Source of the DNA: a virus
Direction: 5' to 3' (one strand)
Length of the DNA: 44,817 nt
Virus record (IMG/VR): IMGVR_UViG_3300030103_005764
Span: 1 to 44,817 of that record
The notes beneath the pieces are model-generated. The model searched no databases. It was given only the letters and a program-made list of their open reading frames with translations, and was not told the origin of the DNA. Shown here in pieces: positions 8,229 through 15,902 of this stretch (the first letter of the stretch is position 1; each line of letters opens with the position of its first letter). The translations under genes and the position numbers were made by a program.

Positions 8229-8913
8229 CAGATTCTTTTTTGCAATAACAACATTGTTTGTGATATGCTTCGTGTGGATGTCGTTGGCAAAAGTCGACAT
8301 AACGACACAGGCAGTCGGCATCGTTGTGCCTGAGAAAAATATTACGAAACTGGGTACAATGGTAACAGGTGAGATAGTTGCTGTAAATTACAAGCAAGGT
8401 GATGTTGTCAAAAAAGGTGATGTGATTATAACAATCAATCCCGGAGTAGGTTACGAGCCTAGAAACATTATTGCTAACATTGATGGCAGGATACAGGAAC
8501 TCACTTATAGGAATCCCGGGTCCGTGGTTAAACAGGGCGACGGACTTGCTATACTTGTTCCATTGGATCAGAAACTTATAGTGAATGGAAGACTGTTGGT
8601 CAAAGATAGAGGTTATGTAACAGTTGGCATGGAAGCAAAAATAAGACTTGCAAATCAGGATCAACTAAAATTTGATTCGATCAATGCAAAAATAATATCT
8701 ATATCTCCAGATGCTGTGCAGTCTGACAGTGCCGCATGGTATGACATAGAATTAGAAATAGAAAAAGAATTTTTCACAAGTGGTGAAACCACGTACAATC
8801 TTGTGCCTGGTATTCATGTGTATGTGTTTATATTAACAGGTGAGAGGACCGTGTTGAGTTACATCACAACACCTTTCCACAATGGCGTTGGACAGGCCCT
8901 ACAGGAGAGATAA
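8212..8913 (+). CDS. HlyD-like periplasmic adaptor without helical hairpin
   Basis: 233 aa; typical family members are about 390-440 aa. It has one N-terminal membrane anchor (about 8-26). The first lipoyl half (GEIVAVNYKQGDVVKKGDVI, about 53-72) runs almost directly into the second half (IIANIDGRIQELTYRNPGSV, about 86-105), so the coiled-coil hairpin that normally separates them is absent. The beta-barrel follows (VPLDQKLIVNGRLLVKDRGY), and the C-terminus ends in TGERTVLSYITTPF, matching the family ending. It would bridge the inner-membrane exporter and TolC. It overlaps both neighbouring genes, which suggests translational coupling. Confidence 0.85.
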   Translation: MSKASSRFFFAITTLFVICFVWMSLAKVDITTQAVGIVVPEKNITKLGTMVTGEIVAVNYKQGDVVKKGDVIITINPGVGYEPRNIIANIDGRIQELTYRNPGSVVKQGDGLAILVPLDQKLIVNGRLLVKDRGYVTVGMEAKIRLANQDQLKFDSINAKIISISPDAVQSDSAAWYDIELEIEKEFFTSGETTYNLVPGIHVYVFILTGERTVLSYITTPFHNGVGQALQER

Positions 8914-9038
8914 TGTTGAGTTGGTTCTTGATAGGAATATTGGTTGGACTGTTTATCAGATGCACAGCCAGACCTCACAAATCTGTTGAAGACAAATTTA
9001 AAGATCCATGGAACTGGACAGGATTCGGAGGCGGATGA
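8913..9038 (+). CDS. small single-span membrane protein (41 aa)
   Basis: 41 aa. The start overlaps the HlyD-like stop (TAATG at 8911-8915) and the stop overlaps the next start (ATGA at 9035-9038). It has a hydrophobic N-terminal segment (WFLIGILVGLFI), then a basic and a polar tail ending GFGGG. The two exact overlaps are the main evidence that it is translated. Probably an accessory inner-membrane subunit of the cluster; function unknown. Confidence 0.6.
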   Translation: MLSWFLIGILVGLFIRCTARPHKSVEDKFKDPWNWTGFGGG

Positions 9039-9391
9039 GCGATAAAAAATTAACAATTAGAGAAAGATGGCGTAAGGCCTGCACCGCAGACAACATAGTA
9101 GACTTCAGTGTGGACGTGTTTCTTATCGTATTTGACGTGTTAAGTTCACCTATATTGATTGTGATGAGAGTGATACGTTGGTTACTTGCCAAATTCGTAA
9201 ACCAACACGTGAAAAGTTTTATAAAAAGAATAGTGCATTGGTTCTTGGACAATAGGAAAATTAGATTAGAAAAAGGACAGAACATATTCCGTTACTACTG
9301 GTACCTGTGGCTGTTAAGTCCGTTTATTGTTTTTGCATTATGGATGATCACTGCATTTATTATAGGATTTAGACAAGGAGCAGGACTGTAA
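9035..9391 (+). CDS. basic integral membrane protein, unknown function
   Basis: 118 aa from the ATG at 9035. This start is chosen over one at 9008 because it makes an ATGA overlap with the preceding stop. It has a highly basic N-terminus, a hydrophobic segment around 25-50, an amphipathic basic middle and a strong C-terminal membrane span (WLLSPFIVFALWMITAFIIGF). No family recognised. It overlaps the cyclase gene by one base (TAATG). Confidence 0.65.
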   Translation: MSDKKLTIRERWRKACTADNIVDFSVDVFLIVFDVLSSPILIVMRVIRWLLAKFVNQHVKSFIKRIVHWFLDNRKIRLEKGQNIFRYYWYLWLLSPFIVFALWMITAFIIGFRQGAGL

Positions 9392-11316
9392 TGAAAATAT
9401 TCACAAGCATTTGGGCAGTCATTGTTTTTGCTATGGTGTTGACGGGCATAAGAATAGACAACAGTGACACTGTAAAAACTTTAAGATATAAGACCTGGGA
9501 CAAGTTTCAAACAATACAACCCAGGGAAACTTTAAGCGATTCGGTCTCTGTAATCAGCATCACAGAAGATGATCTAAAACGATACGGACAGTGGCCATGG
9601 CCTAGGCATGTCATGGCAATGCTACACGCCAAGATAGCAGATGCAGGAGCGATACTTGTAAACTATAATATTCTTTTTGCAGAGCCTGATAGAATGAGCG
9701 GCGTAGAGTATTTGAAATCAATGCCTATGACAAACGACTTGCGAGAACAACTGGGACAGGTGTTGTTGGACACGGATGCTGTATTCTCCGTAGTGTTAAA
9801 AGAATCAAAAAGAGCGGTGCTGATGATGAGTGTTAAAAATACTAAGGACAAAAATTTACCCAGCACCACACAGATAATAGAAAAAGGCAACGTTAAGCCT
9901 TGGTTGTACGAGTACGGTGGAATAGTGTCTCCACACGCAAAAGTTTCAGCAGGGGCAACAGGCATGGGAGTTAATGTCACATCTCCAGAACCAGATGCGG
10001 TTGTGAGGAAGATGCCTGTGCTGATACGGATAAATGGAAAAATTTATCCCAGCATGATACTAGAAAATGTAAGACTGCTTAACGGCTCCAAAAGGATCAA
10101 GGTGATAGCAAAGGAACATGGCATAGACGAAGTGCTTGTAAGCAAGAAGGCGGGCATACCTGTAAACCACAACGCAGAGATGTATATCAACTATGCTGAT
10201 CCTAAGATGTACGTGAATATGTCAGCAACAGACATCCTCACAGACAACTTCAATGAGAATAAGATTAAAGACAGAATAGTTGTTGTTGGATTGGATGCCG
10301 CAGGATTGAGTGTGCTAAAATATACACCACATGGACTGACAACAGACCAGAACATTACTGCTCAAGCATTAGATACATTATTGACCGGCAAGTATCTTGT
10401 GAGGACACCACAGGCAGACACATACGAAATTGTGTTCCTAGCACTATTATTATTGCTCTTAATTTTAGTACTGCCTAGAACAAGTGTCTTGTTGGCTGTG
10501 CCTCTTTTACTATTTGTGGAAGTGGGTGTTGCCTACGGAGCATTCATGGCATACGCAAACAAGGGATTTCTTGTTGATCCATCTTGGATCATGCTGTCTG
10601 TGTTTTTGATTTGGTCGCACAGCACATACAATAATTTTGCAACACAGAGCAGATTAAGGAAGCAAATCAAAAAACAATTCGAACACTATCTTGATCCTGG
10701 CATGGTTAAGAAATTGCAGAAGGATCCATCATTGTTAAAACTTGGTGGCGAAACAAGAAACATGACTTTTTTGTTCTGTGACATCAGAGGCTTCACACCT
10801 ATCAGTGAGAAGTACAAAGGTAACCCGGCCGGGCTCACAAAACTTATAAATCGTTTCTTAACGAAAATGACAGATGTTATAATCAAAAATGGCGGAACCA
10901 TAGACAAGTTTATGGGAGACTGCATCATGGCATTCTGGAATGCTCCTTTGGAAGATACACAGCACGAAGATCATGCCATTCAAGCGGCAATTGAAATGCA
11001 AGAAGAATTATTAAAACTCAATACACAATTAGCCGCAGAAGCACTGCCGCAGATCAAAATAGGTATCGGTATAAACACAGGAAACGCCCTTGTGGGGAAC
11101 ATGGGTTCGGAACAGCGATTCGACTACTCTGTAATAGGAGACCCAGTCAATTTGGCATCAAGATTGGAAAGTAGCAGTAAGACATTAGGGCACACTGTGA
11201 TTGTTGGCGAAGAAACAGTGAATGCCGCAAGGCACAGTTATAATTTTGACTACGTAGATACAATTCAGGTAAAAGGGAAATCAGAGATGATAAAGGTGTT
11301 TACGATACCTAGTTAA
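9391..11316 (+). CDS. CHASE2-domain class III adenylate cyclase
   Basis: 641 aa. A short N-terminal membrane segment is followed by an extracytoplasmic CHASE2 sensor (about 30-330; SVISITEDDLKRYGQWPWPR motif), three closely spaced hydrophobic segments (about 345-410) and a cytoplasmic class III cyclase domain (about 440-641). Catalytic residues look intact: metal-binding D464 (FCDIRGFT) and D510 (MGDCIMAFW), purine-specifying K506 and D584, and transition-state N587 and R591 (GDPVNLASRLES). K plus D is the adenylate-type signature, so cAMP is the expected product. From memory, CHASE2 cyclases in bacteria often neighbour FecR-domain proteins, as here. An active cyclase on a phage could alter host signalling (inference). 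Confidence 0.9.
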   Translation: MKIFTSIWAVIVFAMVLTGIRIDNSDTVKTLRYKTWDKFQTIQPRETLSDSVSVISITEDDLKRYGQWPWPRHVMAMLHAKIADAGAILVNYNILFAEPDRMSGVEYLKSMPMTNDLREQLGQVLLDTDAVFSVVLKESKRAVLMMSVKNTKDKNLPSTTQIIEKGNVKPWLYEYGGIVSPHAKVSAGATGMGVNVTSPEPDAVVRKMPVLIRINGKIYPSMILENVRLLNGSKRIKVIAKEHGIDEVLVSKKAGIPVNHNAEMYINYADPKMYVNMSATDILTDNFNENKIKDRIVVVGLDAAGLSVLKYTPHGLTTDQNITAQALDTLLTGKYLVRTPQADTYEIVFLALLLLLLILVLPRTSVLLAVPLLLFVEVGVAYGAFMAYANKGFLVDPSWIMLSVFLIWSHSTYNNFATQSRLRKQIKKQFEHYLDPGMVKKLQKDPSLLKLGGETRNMTFLFCDIRGFTPISEKYKGNPAGLTKLINRFLTKMTDVIIKNGGTIDKFMGDCIMAFWNAPLEDTQHEDHAIQAAIEMQEELLKLNTQLAAEALPQIKIGIGINTGNALVGNMGSEQRFDYSVIGDPVNLASRLESSSKTLGHTVIVGEETVNAARHSYNFDYVDTIQVKGKSEMIKVFTIPS

Positions 11317-11319
11317 ATA
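11313..11319 (+). promoter_or_regulatory. T4-like late box
   Basis: TTAAATA overlapping the cyclase stop codon, 8 nt before the ATG at 11328. The spacing equals that of several other boxes. Confidence 0.55.
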
Positions 11320-11327
11320 CCCTTACA

Positions 11328-11606
11328 ATGAGTTTTTGGACATTAGTTGCTGATCTGGGATTGCCGATAGCGGCCACAGCCGGTATGGGTGTGTTTATAC
11401 TATTCATAATAAAATATATTCTAAACGGTATTGTCGGTTCCATCAAATTTATCGAGAGCGTGATTACGCAATTGGATAACAGAGTGAAAACAATGAACAA
11501 CGATATCATCAAGATAGATCAAGAAGTATCTGAACAATTGGGCATACCAATAGACACAGACAGAGTGGCCCGTGCTGACGGCAAAACTGATGCGAGGAAA
11601 GACTAA
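11328..11606 (+). CDS. small holin-like membrane protein A
   Basis: 92 aa. It has a short N-terminus, one membrane span (about 8-35) and a coiled-coil-like cytoplasmic tail with LDNRVKTMNNDIIKID. It is similar in layout and sequence to the next gene (LGLP/YGFP before the span, LDN/MxND motifs after it), so the two look like a tandem duplication. The shape resembles BhlA/UviB-type holin-like proteins. Alternatively it is a structural subunit of the secretion cluster. TAATG overlap with the next gene. Confidence 0.6.
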   Translation: MSFWTLVADLGLPIAATAGMGVFILFIIKYILNGIVGSIKFIESVITQLDNRVKTMNNDIIKIDQEVSEQLGIPIDTDRVARADGKTDARKD

Positions 11607-11833
11607 TGGATATCGTTACTATGATAAACGATTACGGTTTCCCCACAGTGGCGGTATTTTTCCTTGCATATTTTATCTATTTTTTGTGGAAATTTATAAC
11701 CACAGAAATAACGCCTAAATTGGCTTCAACATCAAAGACATTGATTGCTCTCATAGACAGAATACGTATGTTAGACAATGACCTAATCAGGTTACGAACT
11801 AAAGTGCGTACTTTCCGACAACAAAAAAAGTAG
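11606..11833 (+). CDS. small holin-like membrane protein B, paralogue of the preceding gene
   Basis: 75 aa. One membrane span (about 10-32) is followed by a polar helix with the same LDNDL pattern as the preceding protein and a basic tail (RTKVRTFRQQKK). Its start overlaps the preceding stop (TAATG). The pair could form hetero-oligomers (inference from similarity and coupling). No enzyme motif. Confidence 0.6.
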   Translation: MDIVTMINDYGFPTVAVFFLAYFIYFLWKFITTEITPKLASTSKTLIALIDRIRMLDNDLIRLRTKVRTFRQQKK

Positions 11834-11859
11834 TAAGTACTTTTAGGTCAGGAGAGCAA

Positions 11860-12117
11860 ATGAAATTTTTCATGGTTATAATTTTTTGTATGGGTGCGGA
11901 CTTTTGTGAAGCAATCTATGAACAAACACCGTATGACAGCAGACAAATCTGTCAACAAGAAGCGGCCACAGTAAGGAACTACATGATAGATGCATTTCCT
12001 GAAAGTAGTGGAGAAATTCATTGTATGAGCCAAGAAGAATTGGCGGACTACAATCGTTTCTTAGAAAACGGTGGAAAGCCATCCATAAATCCACCTAGTC
12101 CAACATCTGGCGCCTAA
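11860..12117 (+). CDS. small putative exported protein with conserved cysteines
   Basis: 85 aa. A hydrophobic N-terminus (MKFFMVIIFCMGADFCEA) is consistent with a signal peptide. The mature part is polar with Cys pairs (C34 and C55 region) and a Pro-rich end. A Shine-Dalgarno (AGGAG) lies 6 nt before the ATG, supporting this start. It ends the same-strand secretion cluster, just before a sigma70-type promoter. Unknown role. Confidence 0.6.
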   Translation: MKFFMVIIFCMGADFCEAIYEQTPYDSRQICQQEAATVRNYMIDAFPESSGEIHCMSQEELADYNRFLENGGKPSINPPSPTSGA

Positions 12118-12146
12118 TTGACATTACCAAACTTTTAGTGTATAGT
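12118..12146 (+). promoter_or_regulatory. sigma70-type promoter, predicted leaderless
   Basis: TTGACA at 12118-12123, a 17-nt spacer, then TATAGT at 12141-12146. The ATG at 12152 follows after only 5 nt, so the first transcribed base should fall at the start codon. Confidence 0.75.
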
Positions 12147-12151
12147 TGCGT

Positions 12152-12691
12152 ATGATCCACGCAATGATAGATTTAGAAACATTAAGCACAAATCCAAACG
12201 CGGTCATTCTTACGCTTGGTGCTGTGAAATTTGACCCATATACAGTGATGAAACCGTACGATGACTTATACTTTAGGGTAGATGTGGATAGTCAGACAGA
12301 AATGGGCAGAGATGTCATGCAAGACACATTAGACTGGTGGGGCAAACAACCAAAAGAAATATCCGAAGAAGCATTAAGTGATGACGACAGATTACCTCTC
12401 AACGACATGGTCAAAGCCATTAACAAATGGAGTGTTGGCGTTGATGTGTTTTGGTGCCAAGGCCCGCTATTCGACTATGCAATCTTACAGGACATTTACA
12501 CACAGTTGGGACATCCACAACCATGGCAGTATTGGCAAATACGTGATTCAAGAACACTGTTCAGTTTGGTGCCACGCGACAATGAAAAAAGGGAAGGCCA
12601 TCACAATGCATTACAGGATTGTATTTTCCAAGCAAAAAAGGTACAAAAAATTTACAAACAATTAGGAATAGTAAGTCAAAGTAAATATTAA
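12152..12691 (+). CDS. DEDDh 3'-5' exonuclease, DexA-like
   Basis: 179 aa. Exonuclease motifs in order: DLE (D7, E9), WCQGPLFDYAIL (D108) and GHHNALQDC (H151, D156), the DEDDh set. The overall sequence resembles the Rv2179c/T4 DexA-type family, which degrades single-stranded nucleic acid. The start at 12152 is chosen from the promoter position; an in-frame TTG at 12146 lies inside the -10 box and is unlikely. The SET gene follows after one base. Confidence 0.85.
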   Translation: MIHAMIDLETLSTNPNAVILTLGAVKFDPYTVMKPYDDLYFRVDVDSQTEMGRDVMQDTLDWWGKQPKEISEEALSDDDRLPLNDMVKAINKWSVGVDVFWCQGPLFDYAILQDIYTQLGHPQPWQYWQIRDSRTLFSLVPRDNEKREGHHNALQDCIFQAKKVQKIYKQLGIVSQSKY

Positions 12692-12692
12692 T

Positions 12693-13013
12693 ATGTATAA
12701 ACCACTACCAGACGGATTAACTATCAAACAATCTGACGTGCAAGGCTTAGGAGTTTTCGCAACACGAGATTTTGATGCCGACATCATTTTAGGCATCGCC
12801 CATATAGATAACAAAAACTTTCCACACGGCTTTATAAGAACAGCCTTGGGAGCATTTTATAATCATTCAGAGGATCCTAATTGCAAAAATGTTAAAGGAT
12901 TCTGGCATCAATTGCCTGTGAAATATCTTATGACCACAAGATCGATTAAAGCAGGTGAAGAACTGACAGCAAAATACACTTTATATAAAGACTTCGATAA
13001 CAATGGAAACTAA
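12693..13013 (+). CDS. small SET-domain protein, putative lysine methyltransferase
   Basis: 106 aa, a minimal SET domain. It shows GLGVFAT (18-24) for the first SAM-binding loop, GAFYNHSEDPNC (53-64), the NHS signature, and GEELTAKY (88-95), the final SET motif with its tyrosine. SET proteins transfer methyl groups from SAM to lysines. No post-SET cysteine cluster. The target is unknown and could be a host or virion protein. A TAAATA at 12682-12687 lies 5 nt before the ATG, but it is inside the preceding gene and may be chance. It overlaps the next gene by 11 nt. Confidence 0.7.
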   Translation: MYKPLPDGLTIKQSDVQGLGVFATRDFDADIILGIAHIDNKNFPHGFIRTALGAFYNHSEDPNCKNVKGFWHQLPVKYLMTTRSIKAGEELTAKYTLYKDFDNNGN

Positions 13014-13359
13014 ATGGTACAACATCGAGGATCTTTATACCGTAAAAGGCTTTTCAATAAAACACAATAAAAATCCAAAAACAAAATGGATTCGTTTGCC
13101 TTGTGTCTATAAGATTAAAATAAAAAGCAAAATTGTTCACGTGGGCAGATCCGACACTTGTAAGAAACACGGTGGGGCAGAGAAAGTAAGAAAGGCCTTG
13201 GTAAATTTGCTTGGTGTATTAGACTACAATAAATCTGTGCCCAAAGCCAAATATTGGGAAAAAATTCAGTTGCAACATAAACCTAATTCAAGTAATATTA
13301 AGATAGGAATAATAAAAACAAATGCCATCAACAAAACCTATCTACAAGAAGCCATTTGA
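13003..13359 (+). CDS. hypothetical protein, possible GIY-YIG-like fold
   Basis: 118 aa, basic. The segment CVYKIKIKSKIVHVGRSDTC (about 34-53) recalls the GIY-YIG core (a YKI strand, then a YVGRS-like strand), and a LQEA near the end could hold the catalytic Glu. The match is degenerate, so nuclease activity is only a suggestion. It overlaps both neighbours (11 nt upstream, 38 nt downstream), which supports it as part of a compact operon. Confidence 0.5.
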   Translation: METKWYNIEDLYTVKGFSIKHNKNPKTKWIRLPCVYKIKIKSKIVHVGRSDTCKKHGGAEKVRKALVNLLGVLDYNKSVPKAKYWEKIQLQHKPNSSNIKIGIIKTNAINKTYLQEAI

Positions 13360-13723
13360 AAAGACAGAACGCTACGAAGAGTCAACATGGCTTGGAAATG
13401 ACACTCCATTTTATGAGACTGAATACACAGGTGTATTCAACGACAAGTATCCTTGCATAGAAGGACATACATTATTCATTCCAAAAAAGAACACTCCAGA
13501 ATTTGTAGGGAAGTCATATGGATTAGCATACGAATTTGGAGAGCGATGGATCAAAGAAGGAAAGATGGACGGCTTCAATATTGGCATGAACATGGGCATC
13601 TGTGCAGGCCAAACAATAATGTGGCCGCACATTCATTTCATACCAAGGCACAATGGAGATGCAAAACCAGTGGGTGGCATGAGATACGCCCATCCTAACG
13701 CTGACCACAGGGATCACTATTAA
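13322..13723 (+). CDS. HIT-family hydrolase
   Basis: 133 aa. HIT signature near the C-terminus: GQTIMWPHIHFIPRH (97-110). H103 aligns with the catalytic middle His and H105 with the third, while the first His is replaced by W101. The HTLFIPKK segment (49-56) is the usual nucleotide-site strand. HIT enzymes hydrolyse nucleotidyl phosphoramidates or dinucleoside polyphosphates; substrate not known here. The last base overlaps the next gene (TAATG). Confidence 0.8.
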   Translation: MPSTKPIYKKPFEKTERYEESTWLGNDTPFYETEYTGVFNDKYPCIEGHTLFIPKKNTPEFVGKSYGLAYEFGERWIKEGKMDGFNIGMNMGICAGQTIMWPHIHFIPRHNGDAKPVGGMRYAHPNADHRDHY

Positions 13724-13968
13724 TGCCTAAAAAGAAAAATCCCATTTATACATCACCTGACGGAGGTGAAACAATATATGAACAATTACCAAACGGCGAA
13801 AAAATTTTAGTTGAGCAATCGCAAATTGCTAAAGATCGTGAAACTGCATTAGAAGAATTCGAAATGGTAGGTGAGGAGGCCATAATCCTAAGGCGAAAAT
13901 TTCCCACACTACAGAAGGCCTGGGAACGTTACCAAACGGTATGGAATTTAGTGGTAAAACACGACTAG
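13723..13968 (+). CDS. hypothetical small acidic protein
   Basis: 81 aa, soluble, with an N-terminal PDGGETIYEQLPNGEK segment and a helical C-terminus. Start coupled to the HIT gene by TAATG at 13721-13725. No family recognised. It is followed by a 76-nt gap with no gene, ending in a late box. Confidence 0.55.
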   Translation: MPKKKNPIYTSPDGGETIYEQLPNGEKILVEQSQIAKDRETALEEFEMVGEEAIILRRKFPTLQKAWERYQTVWNLVVKHD

Positions 13969-14032
13969 GCAACACGCGATCCAGATCACTTTTACCATGC
14001 GTATACATGCGTCTGTGTGCGTTTAAAAGGCA

Positions 14033-14039
14033 TTAAATA
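14033..14039 (+). promoter_or_regulatory. T4-like late box
   Basis: TTAAATA, 5 nt before the ATG at 14045. An earlier in-frame ATG at 14039 overlaps the box itself, which argues for the 14045 start. Confidence 0.5.
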
Positions 14040-14044
14040 TGCAT

Positions 14045-14692
14045 ATGACGAAGTACGTAAGCATCATAGGAAACGGTGAATCAAGAAGAGGATTCGACAT
14101 CACACCATTAAAAAATGTTACCACAATGGTGGGGTGCAACGCTATTTTCAGAGACCATAATTTAGAATATATTGTTGCTTGTGATAGGCATATGTGCCAG
14201 GAGGCGGCCAACACATGTGGTAAAAACACAACCATATACACAAGAGAGAACTGGTACCAACAATTTGCATATTGGCCAAATGTGAAGTGTGTGCCTGCAC
14301 TGCCTTACGATGGAGATAAAAGACAGGACGATCCTTTCCATTGGGGCACAGGACAGTTTGCGGCACTGGTTGGAATGAGTTTCAAACCCAAGGCAATTTT
14401 TTTAGTTGGAATGGATCTTTATGGCATAGGTGAACACAAAGGGCCAGAAGGCGTGAATAATATCTACAAAGGAACCCAAGGTTATACCTATATCAAAAGG
14501 CCAGTTGATCCTAGATACTGGATATATCAGTTTAATAAATTATTCCAACATTCAGACTGCCGATGGATCATAGTGAACAACGAGGATTGGAAAATGCCCG
14601 ATGAATGGAAACAAAATAAAAATGTTTTCCAGGACACCTACGAAGGACTGGCGAAATGGATCAACAACCAGATGAATAAAAAAGATGAGTAA
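14045..14692 (+). CDS. GT42/DUF115-like putative glycosyltransferase, copy 1
   Basis: 215 aa. The N-terminal motif SIIGNGESRRGFDITPLK with the following GCNAIFRD resembles the nucleotide-sugar fold of CstII-type sialyltransferases and DUF115 proteins (a GNGPS-like loop, then a cN.~~rd strand). A second block, IFLVGMDLYGIG, matches the ~~~~GmD~~ strand of that fold. It is paralogous to the gene at 21023. It overlaps the next gene by 8 nt. Donor and acceptor unknown. Confidence 0.6.
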   Translation: MTKYVSIIGNGESRRGFDITPLKNVTTMVGCNAIFRDHNLEYIVACDRHMCQEAANTCGKNTTIYTRENWYQQFAYWPNVKCVPALPYDGDKRQDDPFHWGTGQFAALVGMSFKPKAIFLVGMDLYGIGEHKGPEGVNNIYKGTQGYTYIKRPVDPRYWIYQFNKLFQHSDCRWIIVNNEDWKMPDEWKQNKNVFQDTYEGLAKWINNQMNKKDE

Positions 14693-15872
14693 TATCTGTT
14701 CGGCACCATGGCGTGGTTTACACATTCAAACAGACGGAGGCATATCGACTTGTTGTGCAGGCGGATTTAAATTAGGAAACATTAACACCGACACAATAGA
14801 ATCAGCACTGGCCAGCGATAAACTAAAAAAGATAAGACAAAGCATAATCAATGGAGTCCTACCAGAGGATTATTGCAAATTTTGTATAGATACTAGAAAG
14901 AATGAATCTACTCCAGAACAAGACTGGCACAACTCACTGAACAAAGATTTCAGCATCGAAACTGCAAATCAAGAATACCAGTACCCTGTAATTTTTGACG
15001 CACGATGGAACAACACATGTAATAGTGCCTGTGTTTATTGCAATCCAATGTTTAGTTCCAAATGGGCATCCATAATGCAATCCAAAGAACCAAAAGTAAT
15101 ACATGACAACAAACAAAAAATTAAAACATTTTTTCTAGATAAAGGATCCAAATTGAAAACAGTTGCCATGGTGGGAGGCGAACCTTTGCTTATGAAGGAA
15201 AATGCAGATTTATTAGATGTCATTCCTGATAATGTCTCTGTCGATGTTATTACAAACTTCAGTACAGATGTGACAAAAAGTAAAGTTTTTGAAAAATTGC
15301 TTGCCAAAAGAAAAGTACATTGGCATTTTAGTATGGAGAACGTTGGTCAAAGATATGAGTACGTGCGGCAAGAATCAAACTGGCAGAGGCTATTGAATAA
15401 TCTTAAAATACTGGGCAGTGAGGTCAGGAATCCACCTGAAAAGAATGATCACGAAATACAATTACACAGTCTATATCATCTTTTCAACGGTACAAGATTG
15501 TGCGAATTCAAAGAATTTTCCGCAGAGGCTTTGTCTTTTTTCCCTCACAAATTAAAAGGATATCCAGGTAAAAATATAGACATTGTATGGCAGAATTTTC
15601 AAGAGCCGTCCGAAATTTGTCTAGACCATTATGGTAAGGATGTGCTTGATGGATGCATTGTAGAACTAGAAAAATATCTTAAAAAGGATGTCAAGCCACA
15701 TGAAATAAACTTTTTTGAAGAAAAGATTACAAGATTTAAAACTATATCAACAAACACGTCTGATGAGACAAAAACAAAGTTGAAAAATTTTATAAAAAGG
15801 CACGAAAATTTTTTTCAAACACAAGGAAAATTTAAGCAACTATGGCCTGAGTTTTCGTTCATGCTTGATTGA
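14685..15872 (+). CDS. radical SAM protein with N-terminal SPASM/twitch-like cysteines
   Basis: 395 aa. Radical SAM cluster motif CNSACVYC (C112, C116, C119) and GGEPL near residue 163. The N-terminus carries extra cysteines: C5 in CSAPW, CC at 23-24 in GGISTCC, and C64 and C67. This is the SPASM/twitch-type auxiliary Fe-S arrangement placed before the core. Such enzymes usually modify peptides or proteins. From memory, similar genes occur in T4-like cyanophages with unknown function. It lies among glycosyltransferase-like genes, with an Fe-S carrier downstream. Confidence 0.8.
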   Translation: MSNICSAPWRGLHIQTDGGISTCCAGGFKLGNINTDTIESALASDKLKKIRQSIINGVLPEDYCKFCIDTRKNESTPEQDWHNSLNKDFSIETANQEYQYPVIFDARWNNTCNSACVYCNPMFSSKWASIMQSKEPKVIHDNKQKIKTFFLDKGSKLKTVAMVGGEPLLMKENADLLDVIPDNVSVDVITNFSTDVTKSKVFEKLLAKRKVHWHFSMENVGQRYEYVRQESNWQRLLNNLKILGSEVRNPPEKNDHEIQLHSLYHLFNGTRLCEFKEFSAEALSFFPHKLKGYPGKNIDIVWQNFQEPSEICLDHYGKDVLDGCIVELEKYLKKDVKPHEINFFEEKITRFKTISTNTSDETKTKLKNFIKRHENFFQTQGKFKQLWPEFSFMLD

Positions 15873-15896
15873 CAAATATACAAAATAGTCTATAAT
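15869..15896 (+). promoter_or_regulatory. consensus sigma70 promoter, predicted leaderless
   Basis: Perfect TTGACA (15869-15874), a 16-nt spacer and perfect TATAAT (15891-15896). The ATG at 15903 follows after 6 nt. No Shine-Dalgarno can fit between the promoter and the start codon. Confidence 0.85.
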
Positions 15897-15902
15897 ACAA
15901 GT

